61,728 nt of DNA, from positions 1-61,728 of the forward strand of contig CACHHO010000003.1 of the NCBI GenBank assembly GCA_902579545.1. Direction: 5' to 3'. The position numbers and the translations under genes are program-made. The notes beneath the pieces were generated by a model that saw only the letters and a program-made list of their open reading frames with translations, did no database searches and was not told where the DNA came from. The stretch is from Rhodospirillaceae bacterium (lineage in GTDB: Bacteria; Pseudomonadota; Alphaproteobacteria; TMED109). How positions within the stretch are numbered: position 1 is the stretch's first letter; each line of letters starts with the position of its first letter. Below, in pieces: positions 50,757-59,970 of this stretch.

Positions 50757-52006
50757 TTTCCTATATCTTTTCTATAAATCAGGTTCTCACATTTTATATT
50801 TGATATAGTTTCGTATGCCAAATCTACTGCATTTTTAAGATTTTTGTTTTTAACAACTAAGTTTAGCACTCTTCCACCATTAGTTATGATCTTTCTATTT
50901 TTATTTAGCTTAGTTCCAGCATGAAATAAATAAGTAGATTTAGAGGAAATATTTTTTGAAATATTTATTTCATATCCAGATTTGAATTTTCCAGGATAGC
51001 CTTTACTTGCCAAGACAATACATACACTTTTATTCTTTTCTAACTTTACTTTATATTGATTTAGTCTGTTATTAATTGTAGCAAGTAAAAGATTTAGAAG
51101 ATCACTATTTAGCCTGGGTAAAATTGCCTGACACTCGGGGTCACCAAATCTTACATTATACTCTATTAAATAAATATTTTTTTTTGTAAACATTAATCCT
51201 GCATATAAAATACCTTTATATGGATAGCCTAAATTATGCATTATATTAATAGTAGGCAGAATAAATTCATTTAATACTTTAGTAATAACTTTTTTATTTT
51301 CAAAACGTGATGGCGATATACACCCCATGCCTCCTGTATTAGCTCCAGTATTGTTCTCCCCAATTCTTTTATAATCTTTCGCGCTTCCTAAAAATTTAGC
51401 AGACTTTCCATCAACTATAAAAAAAAAACTTGCTTCTTCTCCAGTTATTTTATCTTCTATAATAACTTTGGACTTCTTATTACCAATTTGACCTGATTTA
51501 ACTTTTTTAAGAAAAAGTTCAGCTTCTTTTAAAGACTCAGCAACAATAACTCCCTTACCAGAGGCAAGGCTATCTAATTTAATTACACATGGAAAACTAA
51601 TAGATTTAATTTTTTTTAATGCTTCTAGATAACTGTTAAATATTTGCCATTTAGCTGTATTAATACCTGCAAGATTACATACTTTCTTTGTAAAAATTTT
51701 TGAAGACTCTAACATTGAAGCTTGTTTGGAAGGACCAAATACTTGTATACCTTCTAAAGATAGACTATCGGATATACCATCAGCTAAATAGATTTCTGAT
51801 CCAGGTATCACCAAATTAATTTTTTTTTTTATACAAAAATTTATAACTTTTTCTTTTTGATTTAGATTTAAATCTTCAAATTTTGAAATTTTTCTAGTTC
51901 CTATATTTCCAGGAATACACCAAAGGTTTTTGATTTTTTTTGAACTTTTTAATTTTAAACATATAGAATGCTCTCTACCTCCACCTCCTAATACCAGAAC
52001 ATTCAT
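50753..52006 (-). CDS. purD: Phosphoribosylamine-glycine ligase
   Basis: The second step of purine synthesis, an ATP-grasp enzyme making GAR. The 417-residue protein opens MNVLVLGGGGREHSI, has the ATP-grasp lid KLDSLASGKGVIVAES, the conserved GANTGGMGCISP, and YNVRFGDPECQAILP. Length is normal. It starts at ATG 52006, divergent from xseA with a 55-base gap of nearly pure A and T. Confidence 0.97.
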   Translation of the reverse strand: MNVLVLGGGGREHSICLKLKSSKKIKNLWCIPGNIGTRKISKFEDLNLNQKEKVINFCIKKKINLVIPGSEIYLADGISDSLSLEGIQVFGPSKQASMLESSKIFTKKVCNLAGINTAKWQIFNSYLEALKKIKSISFPCVIKLDSLASGKGVIVAESLKEAELFLKKVKSGQIGNKKSKVIIEDKITGEEASFFFIVDGKSAKFLGSAKDYKRIGENNTGANTGGMGCISPSRFENKKVITKVLNEFILPTINIMHNLGYPYKGILYAGLMFTKKNIYLIEYNVRFGDPECQAILPRLNSDLLNLLLATINNRLNQYKVKLEKNKSVCIVLASKGYPGKFKSGYEINISKNISSKSTYLFHAGTKLNKNRKIITNGGRVLNLVVKNKNLKNAVDLAYETISNIKCENLIYRKDIGN

Positions 52007-52049
52007 ATTTTTATATTCCTATAAATATGTTAAATTTATATAATTACAA

Positions 52050-52055
52050 TATAAT
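52050..52055 (+). promoter_or_regulatory. Candidate -10 element for xseA
   Basis: TATAAT ends 6 bases before the xseA ATG at 52062, so transcription from it would start at or next to the ATG. No Shine-Dalgarno sequence is seen there. No convincing -35 is visible. Chance is a real possibility in this AT-rich gap. Confidence 0.3.
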
Positions 52056-52061
52056 TTAATT

Positions 52062-53384
52062 ATGTCAAATATACCAGAATATAGTGTATCAGAAATTTCT
52101 AAATCAATTAAATCAAATCTTGAGGGGCAGTTTAGTAGAGTAAAAATTAAAGGAGAAATTTCTGGATTGACTAAAGCTAATTCTGGCCATTATTACTTTA
52201 ATTTGAAGGATGAAACTGCAACATTATCTTCTATAATTTGGAGAAGTACTTCTAATATTATTGAAGTATCTCCTGAGGAGGGGCTAGAGATAGTAGCTTT
52301 AGGAAAAATAAGCACTTATATGCCTAGGTCTAATTATAATTTTATAATTGAAAATATTTATGTTGCTGGAGAAGGAGCATTACTTAAAATTATAGAAGAT
52401 AGAAAAAAAAGACTAAAAAAACTAGGTTTTTTTGATCAAGAAAATAAAAAGAAAATACCTTTTTTGCCGAGTAAAATAGGAATTATTACCTCTTCAACAG
52501 GAGCAGTTATACAAGATATGAAAAAAAGAATAAAAGAAAGGTTCCCTTCGCATCTAATGCTATGGTCAGTTCCTGTTCAAGGACCTAAATGTGAAAAAGT
52601 TATTTCTGAAGCCATTAAAGGTTTTAATTTAATTCAAGATAAACCAGATGTTATTATTTTAGCAAGAGGTGGAGGAAGTTTAGAAGATATAATGGCTTTT
52701 AACAGTGAAGAAATAGCAAGTTCTATATTTGAATCTAAAATTCCTATAATCTCTGCTGTTGGTCATGAAACCGATTTTACAATATCAGATTTGGTAGCTG
52801 ATATTAGGGCTTCAACCCCAACAGCAGCGGCAGATTTAGTAGTTCCAGAAAAAATAGAATTAAAGGAAAAAATTAATAACTTATTAGTAGCAAAAAATAG
52901 TAACCTAGAAAATATTTTTAACATGAAGTCTTATAAACTTGATAATTTCAATTTAAAACTTTCAGAGCCAAAAAAATATTTGGAAAGTCTTGAATTTAGA
53001 GTTTCTAATGAATATCTTAAAATAGAAAATTTTTTTACTAATTATCTTAAGAGAATAGAAAACTTAATAAAAAATCTTAGTTTACTTGATCCCAATAAAA
53101 AAATTATAGATTTAGATAAAGAATTAAAAAAAATATATAATTATTTTAATAAAAACTTTGATATATTTATAGAGAAAAAAAAAAATAAGTTTAATAACCA
53201 ACTTCAGATACTATCTTCCTGCTCATACGAAAGATGGCTTGAAAAAGGTTTTGTAATAGTAAATGATTTAAATAATAAACTGGTAAAAAACTTAAGTGAA
53301 TTGGAAAATAATAAAGATATAATAATTAAATTTTCAGATGGCGAAGCAACAGCAAAAATTATTGAGTCTACTAAAAAGAAATAG
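52062..53384 (+). CDS. xseA: Exodeoxyribonuclease VII large subunit
   Basis: The catalytic subunit of ExoVII, which degrades single-stranded DNA. The 440-residue protein has an N-terminal OB fold (KIKGEISGLTKANSGHYYFNLKD, in parts), the catalytic block with ITSSTGAVIQDM, ILARGGGSLEDIMAFN and AVGHETDFTISDLVADIRA, and a long coiled coil (about 280-400). The small subunit xseB is not in the window. The 3' end overlaps the M23 peptidase gene by 47 bases. Confidence 0.96.
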   Translation: MSNIPEYSVSEISKSIKSNLEGQFSRVKIKGEISGLTKANSGHYYFNLKDETATLSSIIWRSTSNIIEVSPEEGLEIVALGKISTYMPRSNYNFIIENIYVAGEGALLKIIEDRKKRLKKLGFFDQENKKKIPFLPSKIGIITSSTGAVIQDMKKRIKERFPSHLMLWSVPVQGPKCEKVISEAIKGFNLIQDKPDVIILARGGGSLEDIMAFNSEEIASSIFESKIPIISAVGHETDFTISDLVADIRASTPTAAADLVVPEKIELKEKINNLLVAKNSNLENIFNMKSYKLDNFNLKLSEPKKYLESLEFRVSNEYLKIENFFTNYLKRIENLIKNLSLLDPNKKIIDLDKELKKIYNYFNKNFDIFIEKKKNKFNNQLQILSSCSYERWLEKGFVIVNDLNNKLVKNLSELENNKDIIIKFSDGEATAKIIESTKKK

Positions 53385-54171
53385 TATTTTTTTAATTTTA
53401 CTATTCCTATTATTTGAAAAAAAAATATTTTCATTAGAAATAAACGGAAATTTTATCCAAGGAGGTTTAATACAAGGTAATGTTGATCATAAAGCACAAG
53501 TTTATTTAAATGAAAATTTAATACCTATAGATAAAGATGGAAATTTTTTATTTGGTTTTGAAAGAAAAAATAAAAGCTCTGCTAAAATTAAGATAACTTT
53601 AGATAATGAAATAATTTTAAACAAATTTTTTAAAATTGAGCAAAGAGAGTATTTAGTACAAAAAATTACTATACCGGATAAAAAAAAAGTAACACCACCT
53701 AAGGAGTTTTATGAAAGAATAAAAGCTGAAACTGAACTAATTAGAAAAGCTAAAAAAGTAAAAGTAAAAACACCTTATTATAAAAAGGGATTTATAATGC
53801 CAACAAAAGGGATTATAACAGGAGTTTATGGGAGTCAAAGAATATTTAATGGTATTCCAAAAAGGCCACATTATGGATTAGACATAGCAAATAAAAAGGG
53901 GACGGATATAATAGCTACATGTGACGGAGAAATAGTGCTAACTCAAAATGATTTATTTTTTTCTGGAGGAACTATTATAATTTCACATGGACAAGGATTG
54001 ACATCCTCCTATCTTCATTTATCCTCGATTTTAGTAAAAGTTGGAGATATTGTAAGGCAAGGCCAAATAATTGCTAAAATGGGTGATACGGGAAGAGCTA
54101 CAGGGTCGCACTTAGATTGGAGAATGGAAATAAGAGGAGTTAGAATTGATCCTAAGTTGTTGTTAAATTAA
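53338..54171 (+). CDS. Exported M23-family peptidoglycan peptidase
   Basis: A 277-residue protein with an N-terminal hydrophobic segment (about residues 16-32), a beta-rich middle part and a C-terminal M23/LytM zinc peptidase domain: PHYGLDIANKKGTDI, SHGQGLTSSYLHLSS and GRATGSHLDWRME. All metal and catalytic histidines are present, so it should be active on cell-wall peptides. I use ATG 53338 inside xseA; a TTG nine codons on is also possible. It ends 15 bases from convergent lpxL. Confidence 0.88.
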   Translation: MAKQQQKLLSLLKRNSIFLILLFLLFEKKIFSLEINGNFIQGGLIQGNVDHKAQVYLNENLIPIDKDGNFLFGFERKNKSSAKIKITLDNEIILNKFFKIEQREYLVQKITIPDKKKVTPPKEFYERIKAETELIRKAKKVKVKTPYYKKGFIMPTKGIITGVYGSQRIFNGIPKRPHYGLDIANKKGTDIIATCDGEIVLTQNDLFFSGGTIIISHGQGLTSSYLHLSSILVKVGDIVRQGQIIAKMGDTGRATGSHLDWRMEIRGVRIDPKLLLN

Positions 54172-54186
54172 AAGAGAATATTACTT

Positions 54187-55080
54187 TTAATATAGATTTT
54201 TATTCCATCTTCTGTGAATCCATAACCATTGCTCAGGATTATTTTTTATCCAATCGCTAATTACACTATTGATTTCCTTTAAAACAATTTTTACCTTTTT
54301 ATTATGACTTAAATTACCCTTAGGAATGACTATTTTATTAAAAAATTTTATATTATTATCAAATTTATTTACTCTTGATAGCTGGATAGGTACAATATCT
54401 AAATTCATTTTTAAAGCTAAATCAGCTATAAAGTTTGCAGTCGGAGCAGGTTTTCCTAAAAAGTTTATCATTGGACCTTCATTTAACTTTTGGTCCATTA
54501 GTAAAGCTAAACAGTTACCTTTTCTTAGCCAGATAAAAGATTTTTTTGCACCCAAATCACCTTTTGGAGCATAAGTTCCATAAGCAGACCTAATTTTTTG
54601 AATAATAAAGTCTACAAACTTATTGTTAGCTCTTCTATAAAGGCAAAGAGGATCTAATTGTAAGCTTTTTAAAACTAAGGGTCCTATTTCCCAGTTACCA
54701 TAATGAGCCGAAAAAAATATAATCCCCTTTTTTTTTTTATTGTTGTAGGCAATTATTTTTTTAATATTTTCAAGACCAACTATCTTAGTATTAGTACAAT
54801 TAATAGGGTTATATTTTTTTAAATGTATAAACTCGCCAAAGTTTCGACCAATATTACGCCACATTCCTTTAATTATTTTATTTACGTCCTCTGTATTTTT
54901 TTTAGGCCATACAAGGCTTATATTTTTTTTTGCTATTCTATTAAATTTAGAATGTTTGCCTATTTTATAAAATATAAAGGCACAGAGAGTTGAAGAATTT
55001 TTTTTTCCTAGTAACTTAAACATAAAAAAAATCATTATAACAACTACGCCAACAAATACCTCAACTATGTGCTTAAACAT
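54187..55080 (-). CDS. lpxL: Lipid A late acyltransferase (LpxL/HtrB family)
   Basis: This adds a secondary acyl chain to Kdo-lipid A. The 297-residue membrane-bound protein has one N-terminal helix (about 8-25), the catalytic HX4E motif in FSAHYGNWEIG, LYRRANNKFVD, and the C-terminal NPEQWLWIHRRW. The start ATG 55080 lies within the last codons of lpxK. With waaA and lpxK it forms a lipid A finishing group, so the cell makes LPS. LpxL versus LpxM cannot be told by motif alone. Confidence 0.92.
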   Translation of the reverse strand: MFKHIVEVFVGVVVIMIFFMFKLLGKKNSSTLCAFIFYKIGKHSKFNRIAKKNISLVWPKKNTEDVNKIIKGMWRNIGRNFGEFIHLKKYNPINCTNTKIVGLENIKKIIAYNNKKKKGIIFFSAHYGNWEIGPLVLKSLQLDPLCLYRRANNKFVDFIIQKIRSAYGTYAPKGDLGAKKSFIWLRKGNCLALLMDQKLNEGPMINFLGKPAPTANFIADLALKMNLDIVPIQLSRVNKFDNNIKFFNKIVIPKGNLSHNKKVKIVLKEINSVISDWIKNNPEQWLWIHRRWNKNLY

Positions 55081-56053
55081 CTAGATTAATTTCCTTATTT
55101 ATATAATTAAAAAAACCATTGCTCTCAAATTTAATTTTGATGTCTATTGCTGAAATATATTTTTTTAAATCTTTTGGTATTTTTACATAATCCTTAGCAG
55201 TTGTTAAAATTTTAGTTGAGCTATCTTTTGATAAAGAAATTATTTTTTTCAAATCATCTCGTTTATATTGATAGTGATCAGGAAAGTATAGTTTTTTTTG
55301 AATATCTAGGCCATTACTTGATAGTAGTTCAAAAAAATTATCGGGATGAGCAATACCTGCATAAGCTATAATTTTTTTTTTGTAAAATTTTTTTAACATA
55401 GTATGCTTTATAAATAATTTTCCAAAATATTTTTTTTTTCTATAGTTTTTAAATATTTTATTACATTCATGCTTATCCCCATAAAAAAAAATACAATCAC
55501 TTCTATTAGTAGCACTTTTTATAGTTTCTCTTAATGGTCCAGCAGGAATGATTTTAGAATTTCCATTTCCTTGAATTTTATTGGATACCAAAATATTCAC
55601 TTTTTTCTTTATACTAAAGTCTTGAAAGCCATCATCTAATAAAATAAATTTTGCATCACTTTTTTTTGCTTCAATTATACCATCTACTCTTTTATTACAT
55701 ACCCAGGTTGTAGCAAATTGAGATATGAGTTTAGCTTCATCTTCTATAACTGAATTAATATTAGAATTTTTGACCATTAATACTTTTTTAGAAATTTTTG
55801 ATTTATAAGTTTTATATATTACATGCACATTTACTTTTTTTTTTTTATAATATTTACATATCTCAATAATCAGAGGTGTTTTACCAGCTCCTCCAGCAAT
55901 AACATTGCCTACGCAAATAATAGGAATATCAAACGAATATTTCTTTTTAGTTAAATGTTTAAAAATATTACAAATTTGCCAAATATAAGATAATGGTAGC
56001 AGTAAGGTAGATTGTAGTGATTTTTTTTTATACCAAAATTTAGGTGTTTGCAT
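55073..56053 (-). CDS. lpxK: Tetraacyldisaccharide 4'-kinase
   Basis: This phosphorylates the 4' position of the lipid A disaccharide. The 326-residue protein has an N-terminal membrane-associated helix, PIICVGNVIAGGAGKTP (P-loop) and ILLDDGFQDFSIKK. Family-typical IPAGPLRE and FPDHYQY are also present. It overlaps waaA upstream by 14 bases and lpxL downstream by 8. Confidence 0.96.
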   Translation of the reverse strand: MQTPKFWYKKKSLQSTLLLPLSYIWQICNIFKHLTKKKYSFDIPIICVGNVIAGGAGKTPLIIEICKYYKKKKVNVHVIYKTYKSKISKKVLMVKNSNINSVIEDEAKLISQFATTWVCNKRVDGIIEAKKSDAKFILLDDGFQDFSIKKKVNILVSNKIQGNGNSKIIPAGPLRETIKSATNRSDCIFFYGDKHECNKIFKNYRKKKYFGKLFIKHTMLKKFYKKKIIAYAGIAHPDNFFELLSSNGLDIQKKLYFPDHYQYKRDDLKKIISLSKDSSTKILTTAKDYVKIPKDLKKYISAIDIKIKFESNGFFNYINKEINLDV

Positions 56054-57299
56054 TGTACTCTTTCATTTTTTTATAAATAATATGAGAGTTATCTTCAAAG
56101 CTTAAGGTAACTTTTCTTGCATTACTGGCTAGTATTTTGCTATTTATTTTTTTATTAAAAATGTTAAATAACATCAGATAAAGGTCAGATATATTATTTG
56201 AAATAATAACAGCATTATTTTTTTTGAACAGCTCTACTATTTCTTTAATTTTATTATAGTAGGGGCCTATTATTATGCTCTTAGAAAATTGAGCAGCCTC
56301 AATTAAATTATGTCCACCAATAGGTACAAAAGTACCACCTAATATTATTACATTTGAAATTGAAATTAATAGACCAGACTCACCAAAAGTATCAAATAAA
56401 TAAACCTGTGCATCTAAACTAGGTAGTTGATTCTTAGATCTTTGTTGAAAAATAAATTTTTCTTTTTCAATTTCATTCAAAATGTCATTTCTTCTATTTG
56501 GATGTCGAGGTTGGATCATTAGTATTAAACTTTTATTCTTCTTATATAATTGTTTAAAACTTTCAAGTATTACTTTTTCTTCTCCTGCGTGAGTGCTAAT
56601 AGCTGATATAACATTTTTGCCCTTAATTTTCTCTAACAGTAGTCTTTTTTTTTTAGTGTCAAACTTTAATTTTGGTGCACAGAATTTTAAATCACTTACT
56701 CCACTTATTTTAATTCCTATCTTATTTTCCATTATTTCTTTATCAGAATCAGATTTGGCAATTATTAAATTAAAATTATTTAAGGTAGTTTTTAAAAAAC
56801 TTCCCATAACTTTCCATTTCCTTAAGCTACTATTCGATATTCTAGCTTGAACTAAAAACAATGGTATATTCAATTTACATGTATTATTTATTAAGTTAGG
56901 CCACAACTCTGATTCAGTGAAAATAGCCATGGATGGGTTCCAATGTCTTAAAAATCTTTTCGTAAATAAATTAAAATCAAGTGGTAGATATTGATGATAA
57001 ACCTTTTTAGAGAAATTATCATTAACATATACTGATGATAGTCTTGTGTTAGTAGTAATTAGGACTTCATAATTATCAGCAATAAATTTCTTAACTAATA
57101 TATATATGGACTTTGTTTCTCCTACACTACATGCGTGAAACCAAACCAACTTATTATCTGGTTTTTTTTTATTTGTATAACTTATTTTTTCTAAAAATCT
57201 TTTACCATCTTCTTTCCCTGTTATAACCCTTAGAAAATAAAATATTGTAATAAATGGAGACAAAATAAGGATTAGAAAATTATAACCCTTTATATTCAT
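56040..57299 (-). CDS. waaA: 3-deoxy-D-manno-octulosonic acid (Kdo) transferase
   Basis: This adds Kdo to lipid IVA. The 419-residue GT-B glycosyltransferase has one N-terminal helix (about 7-25), WFHACSVGETKSI, FTESELWPNLI, SNSSLRKW and the nucleotide-binding end GGTFVPIGGHNLIEAAQF. Length is normal. Alphaproteobacterial enzymes are often bifunctional, but the number of Kdo units cannot be read from motifs. The start is ATG 57299, directly after the pmbA stop. Confidence 0.96.
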   Translation of the reverse strand: MNIKGYNFLILILSPFITIFYFLRVITGKEDGKRFLEKISYTNKKKPDNKLVWFHACSVGETKSIYILVKKFIADNYEVLITTNTRLSSVYVNDNFSKKVYHQYLPLDFNLFTKRFLRHWNPSMAIFTESELWPNLINNTCKLNIPLFLVQARISNSSLRKWKVMGSFLKTTLNNFNLIIAKSDSDKEIMENKIGIKISGVSDLKFCAPKLKFDTKKKRLLLEKIKGKNVISAISTHAGEEKVILESFKQLYKKNKSLILMIQPRHPNRRNDILNEIEKEKFIFQQRSKNQLPSLDAQVYLFDTFGESGLLISISNVIILGGTFVPIGGHNLIEAAQFSKSIIIGPYYNKIKEIVELFKKNNAVIISNNISDLYLMLFNIFNKKINSKILASNARKVTLSFEDNSHIIYKKMKEYNANT

Positions 57300-57300
57300 T

Positions 57301-58611
57301 TTATAGTCCTGCCAGTGTCATATCATTTATTAAAATTGACGGACAATTAATATTATCGTTTATTTCCATATCATTGGCAGGAGTTAAATTCATCATCATT
57401 TCAAGCATGTTGCCAGCAATTGTGACTTCACTTACAGGATAGCTTATTTCTCCATTATCTATTTTAAATCCTGCAGCTCCCCTGCTATAATCTCCGTTAA
57501 CAGGATTAAAGCTCATTCCAAGCATTTCTGTAATCAAAAACCCATTTTTGATAGAACTTATTATATTTTCAAGGGTTTCACTCCCATTCTCTAATATAAG
57601 ATTTCTAGGACCTGAATTTCCATTAACTGGTATATTTAATTGTCTTGAGCTTCTTAAATTTAAAAAAAAGTTTTTTAAAACTCCTTTATCAATAATATTT
57701 ATTTTATTAGATTTAATCCCATTATCATCATATGGCATTGATCCTAACCCTCTTAATATTTTTGGATTATTAGTAACTTTAATATTTTCTTTGAATATAG
57801 GATTATTAATTTTATTTTCTAAAAAACTTGTTTTCCTTGCAATTGCAACACCATTTGCGCATGAGCAGAAAGATGATAATATACTTTTAGCAACCCTAGG
57901 TTCAAATATAACATCTAAGGAACAACTCTTTATTTTCTTTGAACTAAGTCTAGACACAGCTCTATTTGCTGCTTTTTCACCAATTTCTTTAAAAGACGAA
58001 AGATCTTTAGAGTAAATGGCAGAAGAGTACTCATAATCTCTTTGCATATTAGTTTCTGTTCCTGCTATAGCAATAGTGGAAATAGAGTGGTAGGTTTTTG
58101 TAAAGCTTGATTTAAAGCCTTTTGATGTTATTAAGTGTGAAGTGTTTTTTGATGCCCCTCTAGTAGCACCTTCTGAGTTAGTGATTTTTTTGTTTTCTAA
58201 CATTGCTGCCTCAGTGGAAATAGCATGTTGCAACATTTCTTTGTCCGAAAGTTCATTTTTATCTTCTAGATCTAAATCTTTAAATGAAGTTTCATAATCT
58301 TTTTTATCGGGTAACCCGCAGAATTTGTCTATTGGCATCGAGGAGACCATAGCACTGCCCTTTTCTAAAAACTCATTTATTTTGATTTTTTTTATATTAT
58401 TTAAAGATAAACTAGCTTTTCTATTATCTTTATATATATTCACGTTGATATTAATACTATTAGATCTATCTATATTTTCTAATTTTAAATTTCTTGATTT
58501 TACAGATAATCTTTTATTTTCTGATATTAAAACTTCTACATCATCTATATTAAATCTTCTATAATTATCTAAAATTTCTTGAGCAAAATCTAGTGTACTT
58601 TTTTTTGTCAA
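57301..58611 (-). CDS. pmbA: TldE/PmbA metalloprotease-family protein
   Basis: TldE partners with TldD in a heterodimeric protease that processes microcin and unstructured peptides. The 436-residue protein has the PmbA pattern: NSEGATRGASKNT in the middle, VIFEPRVAKSILSSF, and a C-terminal NGDYSRGAAGFKIDNGEI and TIAGNM. TldE lacks the HExxxH zinc site of TldD, and none is seen here, as expected. No tldD is in the window. The start is TTG 58611, next to the stop of the upstream small gene. Confidence 0.93.
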   Translation of the reverse strand: MTKKSTLDFAQEILDNYRRFNIDDVEVLISENKRLSVKSRNLKLENIDRSNSININVNIYKDNRKASLSLNNIKKIKINEFLEKGSAMVSSMPIDKFCGLPDKKDYETSFKDLDLEDKNELSDKEMLQHAISTEAAMLENKKITNSEGATRGASKNTSHLITSKGFKSSFTKTYHSISTIAIAGTETNMQRDYEYSSAIYSKDLSSFKEIGEKAANRAVSRLSSKKIKSCSLDVIFEPRVAKSILSSFCSCANGVAIARKTSFLENKINNPIFKENIKVTNNPKILRGLGSMPYDDNGIKSNKINIIDKGVLKNFFLNLRSSRQLNIPVNGNSGPRNLILENGSETLENIISSIKNGFLITEMLGMSFNPVNGDYSRGAAGFKIDNGEISYPVSEVTIAGNMLEMMMNLTPANDMEINDNINCPSILINDMTLAGL

Positions 58612-58944
58612 TTATTTATCTCCTAAAAATTTATCATTAACAAATATAATTTCGCATTTGCAACCAGAAAGGATTTTTTTTTTTTTTTTCATTTGTTCAC
58701 AACCATCAATTGCTATTTTTTTTGCATAATCTTCATCTGCTAATTGATAGCTAAGACCTAGAGCTTCATAAGTATTCCCTTTAAGTGGGAGGCATGCTGC
58801 CCCAGCTTTATTTATAGATAGGCTAGTATAGTCTATTTTCCATTTAGATAGCTGGTTAATAAAAGTAACTCTAGCCTTATTAGAAGCCACAAGTTCTAAG
58901 CTAAACAAAAATATTAAAAAAAAATAAAGAGTGTTTTTAAACAT
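58612..58944 (-). CDS. Small secreted cysteine-containing protein
   Basis: A 110-residue protein with a signal peptide (about residues 1-20, ending VASNKA). Its mature part has four cysteines, at about 51, 82, 94 and 96, in AACLPLKG, IDGCEQMK and SGCKCEIIF. The C-terminal 'C...C.C' arrangement resembles small alphaproteobacterial exported proteins of unknown role, from memory only. It directly precedes pmbA with no gap, so the two are likely cotranslated. An A10 run lies in its 3' half (58685-58676 region), a possible slippage site. I cannot name a function. Confidence 0.6.
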   Translation of the reverse strand: MFKNTLYFFLIFLFSLELVASNKARVTFINQLSKWKIDYTSLSINKAGAACLPLKGNTYEALGLSYQLADEDYAKKIAIDGCEQMKKKKKILSGCKCEIIFVNDKFLGDK

Positions 58945-58969
58945 ATACTTATTATCACAAATAATTTTT

Positions 58970-59044
58970 TGGCTGGGGGACCGGGACTCGAACCTGGACT
59001 GACGGGATCAAAACCCGCTGTTCTACCAATTAAACTATCCCCCA
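58970..59044 (-). tRNA. tRNA-Gln (TTG)
   Basis: On the minus strand the acceptor TGGGGGA pairs with TCCCCCA, with discriminator G and an encoded CCA. A U1-A72 pair is usual for tRNA-Gln. The anticodon loop TTTTGAT carries TTG. D and T arms (GTTCGAGTC) are standard. It lies between the small secreted-protein gene and folD. Confidence 0.97.
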
Positions 59045-59112
59045 ATTAATTATTAATATTGCATTTGTCATAAAATTGAGCAACATTATAAAATATTTTT
59101 TTTTTACTGCAA

Positions 59113-59970
59113 ATGAAAATTATTGATGGAAAACTTTTAGCCGAAGAACTAAATAAGGATTTAGCTAGAAAAAATTTGCTATTTAAGCAAAAATTTCATA
59201 AAAAACCTTATTTGGCAGTTGTTTTAGTAGGAGATAACGCGGCTAGCAGTATATATGTAAAAAATAAAGAAAAACAAGCTAATATAGTAGGAATAGAATC
59301 GGAAGTAATTAATTTAAATAAAAATGTATCAGAAAAAGAACTTTTAGATGTAATAGAAAGTTTAAATAAAAATAATAAAGTTGATGGTATATTAGTTCAA
59401 CTTCCACTCCCGAATCATATAGATAGTAAAAATGTTATTGATAATATTAATCCAGATAAAGATGTAGATGGCTTTAATGCTAGAAATGTAGGCTTATTAG
59501 CCATGGGTATACCTAAAGTTATACCATGTACTCCTTTAGGTTGTTATAAAATGTTAGAAAATATTACTAACCTAGAGGGAAAGAAAATTGCTGTTCTGGG
59601 AAGGTCTAATATTGTAGGCAAACCATTAGCTTATTTATTAACAAATAAAAATGCTACTGTTACATTAATTCATTCTAAATCTAAAGGAATTAAAGAAATT
59701 TGTATGAATAGTGACATCATAGTAGCAGCGATAGGAAAACCCAAATTTGTGAAACATACATGGGTACATAAAAAGTCTATTGTTATAGATGTGGGTATTA
59801 ATGTCATAAGTGAAAGGGGTAGAAGAAAAATTGTTGGAGATGTAGATTTTGAAAAAACTTTTTCAAAAGTTAGAGCAATCTCTCCTGTACCTGGAGGAGT
59901 AGGACCAATGACAATTCATTGTTTGCTATTAAACACTTATAATTTAGCTTATCTAAAAGTTAATTTATAA
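59113..59970 (+). CDS. folD: Bifunctional methylenetetrahydrofolate dehydrogenase/cyclohydrolase
   Basis: This interconverts methylene-, methenyl- and 10-formyl-THF, feeding purines and formyl-Met-tRNA. The 285-residue protein has SIYVKNKEKQA (catalytic Tyr and Lys), GILVQLPLPNHI, DVDGFNARNVG, the NADP-binding VLGRSNIVGKPLA and the C-terminal PVPGGVGPMTIHCLL. It starts at ATG 59113. The 3' end overlaps convergent ispE by 6 bases. Confidence 0.97.
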   Translation: MKIIDGKLLAEELNKDLARKNLLFKQKFHKKPYLAVVLVGDNAASSIYVKNKEKQANIVGIESEVINLNKNVSEKELLDVIESLNKNNKVDGILVQLPLPNHIDSKNVIDNINPDKDVDGFNARNVGLLAMGIPKVIPCTPLGCYKMLENITNLEGKKIAVLGRSNIVGKPLAYLLTNKNATVTLIHSKSKGIKEICMNSDIIVAAIGKPKFVKHTWVHKKSIVIDVGINVISERGRRKIVGDVDFEKTFSKVRAISPVPGGVGPMTIHCLLLNTYNLAYLKVNL

